Assembly (NCBI GenBank): GCA_000508305.1
Contig: CP006977.1
Location: 1,830,621-1,894,620, forward strand
Reading direction: 5' to 3'
Origin: Sulfolobus acidocaldarius SUSAZ
GTDB lineage: Archaea; Thermoproteota; Thermoprotei_A; Sulfolobales; Sulfolobaceae
Length of the DNA: 64,000 bases
Positions 53,417 to 60,752 of this stretch are shown one piece after another. The first letter of the stretch is position 1. Each line of letters opens with the position of its first letter. The position numbers and the translations under genes were made by a program. A model generated the notes under the pieces. It saw nothing but the letters and a program-made list of their open reading frames with translations. It was not told the origin of the DNA and did no database searches.

Positions 53417-53800
53417 CGTAATTTCTAGGATAACCAATAATAGAAAGCTCACCAACAGAAGCTACATTAACTTTCATTTTCTCAAGATCAAGCCTATACG
53501 AGTTCTTAGGCATTAGCCACACTGGGATGTATCTTTGAAAAATTGCCTAGAGTTTTTCCTCCATTATAGACCGCAATAGCGTTCCTATAAATCGATGGCA
53601 AGCCTTGAGGTTAAATTAAACTTCCTTAGTTATCGATAAAGGGCATGATGTGCTTGCTTTACAATTTCCGTCTCTGGCTTCTTATTTAATCAGTCCATTA
53701 CGAAATTGAGCGCTTTTTCATGACGAGAAACGAGGGAGAGTAGTACGGCTGAGAGATTCTGAACATGAACGTTGATTGGATCTCTATCCCCTCGTGAGGG
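53417..53800 (-). pseudogene. tnpB: Second-type TnpB (IS605 OrfB) N-terminal remnant
   Basis: Reading leftward: VLLSLVSRHEKALNFVMDWL, then VKQAHHALYR, a stop, LRKFNLTSRLAIDLYRNAIA, then [20 protein letters not shown] and [11 protein letters not shown] at the MITE border. This matches the N-terminal half of a different Sulfolobales TnpB lineage from the one at 4580-5904. Stops and small shifts show it is dead, and the MITE marks the break. Confidence 0.6.
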
Positions 53801-53951
53801 ATTAGATGAGCGCCCCTTAACCGAACTGCCCATAAGAGCATAAATGGACAATTAGGAAACTTTTGCCACGCCATAAATGGCTAGGCTTTCGTTCTTTTGT
53901 GACAATTCGTGCAAAGTATATACATATAATTTATTGTTTGAACAATATATT

Positions 53952-54485
53952 ATGGTTAGGCTGATCGCTACTCTGGGTAAAACTGTGGGTGGTCCAATAG
54001 AGACTTTTGAGAATTTGGTTAACGCAAACTATATCTCTGCCTTTCCTTCTCATAAGGTTGATATAAATGAGGTAATAGTGATTACGACTAAAGAAACTGA
54101 GGAAACATTTTATGTTCTAAAGTCAGTATTTCTGTGTTGTGCAAACTTCACTAAGGTGAGAGAGGTTACTTTACCTTTTGATGATATAACAGCCCCTGAT
54201 GATTTCATAACAATTAGGGAGAAGGTTAGGGAAGTTTTGAGGGCTGGGGATTACTTAGACTTTTCAGGTGGGAGAAAGGCGATAAGCGCAGCTGCAGCAT
54301 TAGCTGCAAGGGAGATAGGAGCTCACCTAGTTACTAGCATTATAGATGAGGATGAGTACGATAAGATTAGGAAGAGATATTATGAGATAAAGGATAAGGC
54401 TTTAAGTATCTACAACAAGGGGCAATGTATAAGTTATTTATGTGATCTGTACATTAGTAAAGCTAGAACAATAGTTTTATTTTAA
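53952..54485 (+). CDS. crn1: Crn1, CRISPR-associated ring nuclease degrading cyclic tetra-adenylate
   Basis: 177 residues from ATG 53952; the frame extends 25 codons upstream, but MVRLIATLG is the family start and a TATA-like ATAATTTATT lies about 25 bases before it. CARF-type motifs: LIATLGKTVGGPIE at the N-terminus, VIVITT, LDFSGGRKAISAAAALAA and the C-terminal SKARTIVLF with K170 in the place of the catalytic Lys of SSO2081. The Ser known to matter in SSO2081 (S11) is Thr11 here. Ring nucleases cut cA4 and so switch off Csx1. It stands alone next to array 2. Confidence 0.88.
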   Translation: MVRLIATLGKTVGGPIETFENLVNANYISAFPSHKVDINEVIVITTKETEETFYVLKSVFLCCANFTKVREVTLPFDDITAPDDFITIREKVREVLRAGDYLDFSGGRKAISAAAALAAREIGAHLVTSIIDEDEYDKIRKRYYEIKDKALSIYNKGQCISYLCDLYISKARTIVLF

Positions 54486-54489
54486 GTTA

Positions 54490-54720
54490 ATGATAAAAGA
54501 ACTACAAACCTCGCCTTTTAAGGTAAAAGGTTTTAAATAATAAAAACAATTTCCTTCTATGACGCTTCCTTCTGGTGAATTTCCTATTTCTTTTCTCGTC
54601 ACATCTAATGGAGTATCTCCCTTAAAGGGGAGTAACGCCTTAGACCTAGGAAGAACCCTCGCAGGGCGGGGAGTAGGTCAGAATATTTTCGTGGTAACAT
54701 TACCAGAAAAATAAAATATA
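54490..54720 (+). mobile_element. Internally deleted IS1341-type element (ends only)
   Basis: A left end like the other solo tnpB elements (ACTACAAACCTCGCC, TATGACGCTTCCTTCTGGTG) is joined within 100 bases to a tnpB 3' end (TCTAATGGAGTATCTCCC, GGGGAGTAACGCCTTAGACC, CGCAGGGCGGGGAGTAGG). The body of tnpB is gone but the 3' segment that forms omega-RNA in intact elements is retained. From 54721 to 54899 I see no gene. Confidence 0.6.
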
Positions 54721-54899
54721 AAAAGTTGTCGGTGAAAAGGGAAATCTTACAGACGACACAGGACTAACTTGTTTTAAGAGATCTAAAACAACTTCGTCGA
54801 CGCGCTTGAGGTTGACGAGTAGACAAAAACCTCTAGAAAGGGGGCGCTCATCTCTCCTCTAAAATGCGTCAACACTTTAGCTTATCCAAAAAGAAGAGA

Positions 54900-56252
54900 T
54901 TACCCGAATATTAATTCACTCAAAATTCTCCTCAACTCTTGAAGCAACAAGTCGTTGTCACCGTTAACTATATTGTTAATTTTTTCGTTGTCTATTTTAA
55001 ACACCTTCACCTCAGGTGGAAGGTCAAGGTTTCTAACGTTCGATATAACGAATTTCACCACGTCTTTGCCTTCTTCCTTATCTATTTTCACGAAATTCAA
55101 AACGTTGCTTAACTCCCTTCTGCTTAAGCTATTCATGTTGGTAATCTTAATGTCCCCTATGTACACTTTATCCTTGGTCATAAAGTAAATGTCCGGAGTA
55201 ACTCCTTTTCCTTCCAACCTTTTTCCTCTAGGGTGTACGTATTCGATGCCAAATTCTCCTTGTAATTTTATCAATCCATTTCTAATCAAGGACTCTAACT
55301 TTCTGGACAAATCCTGAGGATTTTTTATCTGTGAGGCACTGCTCAAGAATCTCGCTATACAATCTGACGAAGAACCCACGCAGTTCTCCTTAGCTCTATT
55401 GTAAAGATCCCTAGCATTTTTCAGAATATCGTTAACCTTTAGGATCTCAGGATCAGAGGACTCGTTTACAGCCTTAGCTAACATATCAGCGAACTCTTGG
55501 CAATAGGCTGCAATGATTCCCTTTTCCTCCTCTTCAGTTATTGGAGTGGAGAGTTCTATCCTTAAGGCGTCCAGAAGCCTTCTCCTAATGGCGCTGTCTT
55601 CAATGGACGTGAGGACACCTGGAATTAAAGTGAGGATAAGCTTGAACTTTACATTAGAGTTAAGCAACCTATGTAAAGGTTTAATTATTCCATCAGCGTT
55701 TCTCATTTCGTCTATAAGCAAAACGACTTCCTTTCCCAGCATGCTCACGTCGGCAATGAAATTAGACACGTCGTCTAGGGTTTTGGAATAGGAGTTGCAG
55801 TAAATCCTAAAGGCGTAAGCAAAGTTATCCCCGTAGTCCTTTTTCTTGCACTTTTGTTTTAGCCACGTTTTGAACTCTTTTGAGAGCCGCGCTAAACCCG
55901 TGTAACCGATGTTTTTCTGATTCCTATTTAGAACGTTGTAAGCTTCTTCCTTGAGCTTTTTAACGTTAGCGTTTTCCCAAAACTCTCCAACTAAATCGTC
56001 TTTTCCAGCCAAGTCTAGAAAAATTACGTGGAATCCGCCATCAGTAGAAAGTTTTTCCTTGAGGGAGAGAATTACTGCAGTTTTCCCCATCCCAGGCTCT
56101 CCGACAATTACTCCAACCCGGAACTCTTTTTCCTTTGACACGGCCTCATATAGCTTGTCTACTGCATCTATCCACCTCTTTCCTCCTAGCCTTGGCTTGC
56201 TGTCCCACCTAGTCACGGTGTACTCTGGAAAGTCGCATTCCGTTATTATCAC
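54900..56252 (-). CDS. P-loop ATPase with a C-terminal PD-(D/E)xK-like segment
   Basis: 450 residues. Walker A GEPGMGKT lies near 48-55, Walker B as VVLLIDEMRNADG near 180, and a sensor-like LILTLIPGVL near 213. The helical middle is followed by a possible winged-helix stretch (DLSRKLESLIRNGLIKLQ). The C-terminal TPDIYF, then twelve residues to GDIKI (D-x12-D-I-K), fits a PD-(D/E)xK nuclease core. The overall plan resembles archaeal STAND-like ATPases (ATPase_2 type). It overlaps the upstream winged-helix gene by 4 bases, so the two are one operon. Function unknown; the location in a CRISPR island suggests defence (inference). Confidence 0.75.
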   Translation of the reverse strand: MIITECDFPEYTVTRWDSKPRLGGKRWIDAVDKLYEAVSKEKEFRVGVIVGEPGMGKTAVILSLKEKLSTDGGFHVIFLDLAGKDDLVGEFWENANVKKLKEEAYNVLNRNQKNIGYTGLARLSKEFKTWLKQKCKKKDYGDNFAYAFRIYCNSYSKTLDDVSNFIADVSMLGKEVVLLIDEMRNADGIIKPLHRLLNSNVKFKLILTLIPGVLTSIEDSAIRRRLLDALRIELSTPITEEEEKGIIAAYCQEFADMLAKAVNESSDPEILKVNDILKNARDLYNRAKENCVGSSSDCIARFLSSASQIKNPQDLSRKLESLIRNGLIKLQGEFGIEYVHPRGKRLEGKGVTPDIYFMTKDKVYIGDIKITNMNSLSRRELSNVLNFVKIDKEEGKDVVKFVISNVRNLDLPPEVKVFKIDNEKINNIVNGDNDLLLQELRRILSELIFG

Positions 56253-56815
56253 CTCTTCTTCACAATTCCGTATAAGCTCCCGTGAATGAGTATTCCCTCA
56301 GAGCCTCCATCTATCAGCTGATAGTTTTTCAGTATGTAATCCCTAAATTTTCCGTAAAACTGCTCCTCAGTCATTCCTAGCTGTTTCCTTATTTCCTCCA
56401 ACCTTGCGTACCCAAAGGAATCCTTAACTTCGTCGTAAACCCTGTCGAAGTCCTTTTCGCTCTTTGAATCTCCAAAGTAACTCTTGAACGCCTCTAGTAC
56501 TGCCCTTTTTACAATTGCCTCTATTTCCTTTTCTAAGCTTGACAGGTCAAAGGTTTGCTGAGAGGTTTGAGTTTGCGAGTTGGACTTGACTGTTGCAGGT
56601 TTTACTTCATTAGCATAGTACCTTTTATTCCTCTTCTTTATCTTATGCGAAGAAAGCAAGTTGTCCAAGAGCTTCTTTACTTCCTCTCTCGTGTCTTTGT
56701 CCTTCGAAGATCTGGGTTTTATGCCCAATTTTTCATAAATGTCCGAAATTGAAATTCCCTGTTGGCCAGAGGCGATTATGATTTCCAGTATCTTTTCCTC
56801 AGTAATCTCAGCCAT
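56249..56815 (-). CDS. Winged-helix protein paired with the ATPase
   Basis: 188 residues. ITEEKILEIIIASGQQGISISDIYEKLGIKP and VKKLLDNLLSSHKIKKRNKRYYA make a winged helix-turn-helix (about 5-70). A Gln/Thr/Ser linker (72-90) leads to a helical domain and GYARLEEIRKQLGMTEEQFYGKFRDYIL with IDGGSEGILIHGSLYG, resembling a second small winged helix. First gene of the pair; the ATGA overlap with the ATPase argues for a complex or co-regulation. No close family is recognised. Confidence 0.75.
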   Translation of the reverse strand: MAEITEEKILEIIIASGQQGISISDIYEKLGIKPRSSKDKDTREEVKKLLDNLLSSHKIKKRNKRYYANEVKPATVKSNSQTQTSQQTFDLSSLEKEIEAIVKRAVLEAFKSYFGDSKSEKDFDRVYDEVKDSFGYARLEEIRKQLGMTEEQFYGKFRDYILKNYQLIDGGSEGILIHGSLYGIVKKR

Positions 56816-56865
56816 TAAAATCTATAAGTTTTCAAAATTAAAAATTTTTATGTTTCTAAGCAAGA

Positions 56866-57079
56866 GTGTGGACAACAATTTCATTCACTTCCATAAAATT
56901 CAATTTTATTCAAACTAACACTTATAGATTTCGAGTAAACTGTATTGTAAATTATGAAGAATATTTTTCAACTTGTTATTGTGTTTCTTGTTGAGTTCCA
57001 TGGGAAGTGTGAGTCTATGCTCCCTAGTCTAAACGAAAATTTAATTTATATCAAAATAACAAAATAGTTGTCCACATAC
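56866..57079. mobile_element. 214-bp MITE of the island family
   Basis: GTGTGGACAACAATTTC at 56866 to AATAGTTGTCCACATAC at 57079; no coding capacity. A further partial right end (ATAATAATTTTATTTTTTCG, AATTGAATTTC) is seen at about 57187-57243. No gene from 57080 to 57293. Confidence 0.8.
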
Positions 57080-57293
57080 ACGACAAGAAACTAAAACTTC
57101 ATTAATAGTTTAACTGCCCTTAAAAAGTACTGACAACAAAACTAGTAATATTTCCATAATTAGACCAATTGTGAGTTTTCTAAGTATGTACGAATAATAA
57201 TTTTATTTTTTCGAAATAAATTGAATTTCACTCATTGTAAAAAGGTTGAATACTATACGGTTTTGCTTTTCATCTACCTTCTGAAGACTTTAT

Positions 57294-57683
57294 TTAAACT
57301 CTTTTTATCCTAACTATGTCCTTTAACCTATCCCAGTCTTTATCGTTGCTAATAACAGTGCAACCTAACCTCCTAGCTACCATAGCATTTACTGCGTCAC
57401 CCAAATTTACGTCCCTCTCAAACATTATGTTAATAGCCTCCTCAATATCCTTAAAAGAAACCTCAACTACTACATTCCTTATGTAGGACAGTATAAGATT
57501 TAGAAATTTTACATAACCTTCCGCTCTTAATTTCTCTCCTTTATTAAGTTTCTCAAGGTATTTCTCACGTATAACTGAGGCTAATTCGACAACAGATATT
57601 AAACTAACTACAAACGGTTCTTTAATGCTCACAAACTGCTTAGACACTAGGACATCAGTATCTAAGAGATATTTTTCTTCCAT
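57294..57683 (-). CDS. vapC: PIN-domain toxin (VapC family)
   Basis: 129 residues. PIN acidic residues: D8 (YLLDTDVLV), E33 (SVVELASV), D96 (NLGDAVNAMVARR) and D114/D116 (VISNDKDWDRL). Such proteins are Mg-dependent ribonucleases held by an antitoxin encoded just upstream, as here (4-base gap). It sits at the inner right edge of the island. Confidence 0.87.
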   Translation of the reverse strand: MEEKYLLDTDVLVSKQFVSIKEPFVVSLISVVELASVIREKYLEKLNKGEKLRAEGYVKFLNLILSYIRNVVVEVSFKDIEEAINIMFERDVNLGDAVNAMVARRLGCTVISNDKDWDRLKDIVRIKRV

Positions 57684-57687
57684 AACG

Positions 57688-58023
57688 TTAACCTAAATAT
57701 TTCATGGCTGAGTTAGAAAGCGCTTTCTCTGCCTCTTTATGAATTTCTTTAAAGTCCAACTCAGCAACTAATCTGAGGAACTCTTCTTTGAAGAAATCTG
57801 AAGCTTTTTTACTTACAGCCTCAGCTAATTCTTCATTATCTGTTAAAAAGTATCCATTACCAAGGTCAACTAGGTAAACCTTTTTACCTTTATATTCAGA
57901 AATGTAAATTCTTCCTTTCTCGTCAACCTTCTTCTCAATTTTTTCCCCTATCATATTCCCACTAATATATTCTTTGAACCTCTTTATTAACTTTTCTATA
58001 CTGTATTCGAGTGTGGACAACAA
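57688..58023 (-). CDS. Probable VapB-type antitoxin, 5' end cut by an IS
   Basis: 111 codons. The first codons (TTG TTG TCC ACA) are the terminal repeat of the IS at 58011, so the native start is lost or internal; ATG 57954 (MIGEKIEKKVDEKGRIYIS) is the best alternative. VDEKGRIYI resembles the AbrB/VapB DNA-binding strand. The helical C-terminus FFKEEFLRLVAELDFKEIHKEAEKAL would bind the toxin. The IS has also removed the original promoter. Confidence 0.65.
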   Translation of the reverse strand: MLSTLEYSIEKLIKRFKEYISGNMIGEKIEKKVDEKGRIYISEYKGKKVYLVDLGNGYFLTDNEELAEAVSKKASDFFKEEFLRLVAELDFKEIHKEAEKALSNSAMKYLG

Positions 58024-58663
58024 TTTAGTTATTTTGATATAAATTGAATTTTCTTATCTGAAAAGTATTTTTAGGGTGAGGGCAAGTGTTATTTTATGAA
58101 ATATGTTTAATTTCCTCACCCAAATTAATATCTACCCTAAAATGTTAAGCTAAGGTTTCGTTCCTTGGACGAAATTATACTAGACCTCTTACTTGTCAAT
58201 TTGGAGGACTTTATTACCTTGTTCTTCACAAGTTGGGTAATGGGCTTAGGCTTGACGTTATGGTGATCATTTTCTTGTTGATTTTTAAGGGTGAAATGGG
58301 TTGTTAGGCATTATGGGTCTTGTTGTATTCTTCATGTTTAGTCTTAGGAGTGGTTTTCATGTTTACTGGAGAATTGGAGGGATAAGGTTATCTTTGTACA
58401 CGACAAGGCATCAGCATACAAGGCGTTCAACTGGTTTAGTATAAAGCATGAGGTTGAAACGTTTGGCAAGAGGAACTTGGTAGATTTTCAGAAGCTTAAA
58501 GCATAGACTAGCAAGCATGGACTTCCATTTCTCATGGAACTCAACAAGGAGCACGATAATGAGATGGTTAAAAGTGTTCTTCATAATTTACAATTCTATT
58601 TACTCGAAATAAGCATTAGTCAGAATAAAATTATGGAGGTGAATGAAATCGTTGTCCACACAC
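58011..58663 (+). mobile_element. IS-family copy at the right island border
   Basis: 653 bp from GTGTGGACAACAATTTAG (58011) to CGTTGTCCACACAC (58663). The transposase is degenerate. Its right end touches the right copy of the 438-bp direct repeat. It has the same orientation as the partial copy that touches the left repeat (3583-3910). Confidence 0.8.
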
Positions 58664-58959
58664 CCCCTATTATCGAAAATTATGACCTCATACTGCGATG
58701 CTAGACCATTTACAATTATAGGTCCCCAACTCTCTAAGTTTCCCAGATAGCCCATGATCATTATAAGTGGCTCCCCACTACCATATATCTCATAGTAAAT
58801 ATGTATGTTGTTTACTGGAGCCCAGCCGAACTCCTTGGGAACCAAGTTGGAGTAGTTTATTTGAGGCGGTGTTTGTGATATACTTAACGGGATTCTCGTA
58901 GCTAATGCGCCTGCTATTGCACCAGCACCTAAAATCTTAATAGCGTCTCTCCTGTTCAT
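58664..58959 (-). pseudogene. N-terminal fragment of the Tat-exported hydrolase
   Basis: The first 98 codons (MNRRDAIKILGAG to FDNRG) are identical to the gene at 2496-3440. They are then cut by the IS terminal repeat, which adds an unrelated tail (stop at 58600). The nucleophile Ser and all later residues are missing. The signal peptide and promoter are intact, so a short secreted peptide could be made, probably without function. Confidence 0.88.
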
Positions 58960-59101
58960 GGCTATTTAAAGATATAGCTAAACTAGTTTTTAAAGTTTTG
59001 TCATAAAGTTTCAGAATTTAGTAAAATAATTTCATTTGACTCAAAAATTCAGGGTATTATCTACGCCTTATCAAAAGTAAGATAACTATCACAATAATAA
59101 T
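58664..59101. repeat. Right copy of the 438-bp direct repeat
   Basis: Same sequence as 3145-3582 at a constant offset of 55,519. It begins exactly at the IS end and continues into intact chromosome on the right (full 59057-60574 gene), the mirror image of the left copy. Confidence 0.9.
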
Positions 59102-60574
59102 GACGACCACTATCACAATAATAATTAATAGATTAAGTGAAGGACTACTCGTTGTTTGAGATTGTGGGAGACCACTTGATAAAGACTCAATACTATTAAT
59201 TGATGTGGAAGAACTCTCTCCTACCTGTGATAACGAAGTTGATACTTGACTACTACTAGTGGTAGCTTGATTTGAGGACGTTACCTGGGACACTGAAGTT
59301 GTACTCATAGACGTTGATGTATTACTAGTATTTGTGGAGTTACTTTGAGAAGTTGAAGTTGTGCTAGTAGGTATCACACCGTATTTAATTTCATATACGT
59401 TAATAATTAATGAAGAGCCTGTTGTCTGTGCAGAATATGCCTGGTTTCCTATGATAATAAGCGGATTGCTCAATGTTATGTTGAATATATTTCCCGTCTT
59501 GGTATTCACCAGGTATAACTTATTTCCGTTTGCTATTGAGATGTTTTGTGATACCATAAATGCCTGAACGTCATTGGAAATAAGAGGGAACTCAGATATC
59601 GTTTTAATATTCTCGTCGTGAACAGAGACTAAATCCAGCGTCCCATTACCTTTACCAATTAGATATAGGGATGAATTAATGACTCCCAGGGGAGTCGAGG
59701 ATAATGGAAATTGGATCGAACCTATTTCCATTAATGGTTTTGGTGAGGATAAATTAAGATCATACACATTTATTCCGGTATTTTTCAGGTCAACGTATAC
59801 TAAGTTATTTACACTGGCGATCCAATCTATCTCTTGGGGTAACGTGAAGTTGGCGATGACCCTGAGAGATACTGGGTCTGATGGGTTAGTAGCTAAATAT
59901 GCGATAAGTTGATTTGAACCCTGATATGAGTTGCCAACAATAATTACCTTGTAGCTATAGTTGATTGTTATTCCATATACAGCTGTTGGCATTCCCGTTA
60001 AAGGGGTCAAAGTGGTATATGGAGGATAGTAAAACCACCACTGATTGGGCTCATAAGAGACCAGGACCATGGAAAGATTAAATCCTTCGCTGGGATAATT
60101 AAGTATAACATTTTGGGGATATGCGTTGCTGACCATTATGAATTGCCCCTGTCTGTTGTATAACGATGAGTTTATGAAAGTCCCAGACTGCATATTGTTA
60201 TAGTACTTGATCCCGTAATACATTCCGAGATAATGCCCGTCTGTATATGAAGATACGCTAACTGTAGGCATCAGTGGAGATGAAAATGTGTAATTTAAAA
60301 TTAGCTTCTCAGTATCCTCTGATGAAAGGTAAATATAACTTATATTGATATCATATGGAGAATTTCCCTTGACAGATACTGCAGGAATAACCAGACCATT
60401 GTTGAAATAAGTTATACCATAACTAATGGTAGAGTTCAAGGGAAATTGAAATGTATATAATAGTTGAGGGTAATATCCCACTGCAGAATTGAATATTGTA
60501 TACGGATAAATTGAGATTGTGAATAATGATACCGGAATTATTAACACTAAAACTAATAATTTTCCTCTTTTCAC
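59057..60574 (-). CDS. Surface protein: exported domain, Ser/Thr stalk, C-terminal membrane anchor
   Basis: 505 residues from a GTG. The N-terminal hydrophobic signal (LLVLVLIIPVSLFTISIYPY) is followed by a beta-rich extracellular part (about 30-400) with repeated short strands such as INVYDLNLS and NKLYLVNTKTGNIFNI, suggestive of a beta-propeller. A Ser/Thr-rich stalk (about 405-475) is a typical glycosylation region. A C-terminal transmembrane helix of Ile/Val ends LLLIRRR. Partner or ligand unknown. Its last codons are also present upstream of the hydrolase at 3535-3582. Confidence 0.8.
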   Translation of the reverse strand: MKRGKLLVLVLIIPVSLFTISIYPYTIFNSAVGYYPQLLYTFQFPLNSTISYGITYFNNGLVIPAVSVKGNSPYDINISYIYLSSEDTEKLILNYTFSSPLMPTVSVSSYTDGHYLGMYYGIKYYNNMQSGTFINSSLYNRQGQFIMVSNAYPQNVILNYPSEGFNLSMVLVSYEPNQWWFYYPPYTTLTPLTGMPTAVYGITINYSYKVIIVGNSYQGSNQLIAYLATNPSDPVSLRVIANFTLPQEIDWIASVNNLVYVDLKNTGINVYDLNLSSPKPLMEIGSIQFPLSSTPLGVINSSLYLIGKGNGTLDLVSVHDENIKTISEFPLISNDVQAFMVSQNISIANGNKLYLVNTKTGNIFNITLSNPLIIIGNQAYSAQTTGSSLIINVYEIKYGVIPTSTTSTSQSNSTNTSNTSTSMSTTSVSQVTSSNQATTSSSQVSTSLSQVGESSSTSINSIESLSSGLPQSQTTSSPSLNLLIIIVIVVVIIIVIVILLLIRRR

Positions 60575-60752
60575 ATTTGTACGAACTAAAAATAAGTTTA
60601 AAAATGTTTTGGTGAAAATATATTGTGAAGTCTTATTATTTATGTAGATTCCCGCTAAAACGAAGTTTTTTCACATTCCATAAAAAGCTCGAGATGGAAA
60701 AACAGGAAGAAGAAAAACTCTCACTTAAAAAAGTAAAAACACTTTCCTTTAG

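Noticed and set aside
3583-58663. Simple composite transposon flanked by two complete IS copies
   Set aside because: The left copy is only a 3' fragment and the outer boundaries are a 438-bp chromosomal repeat, not a short target duplication; recombination explains it better.
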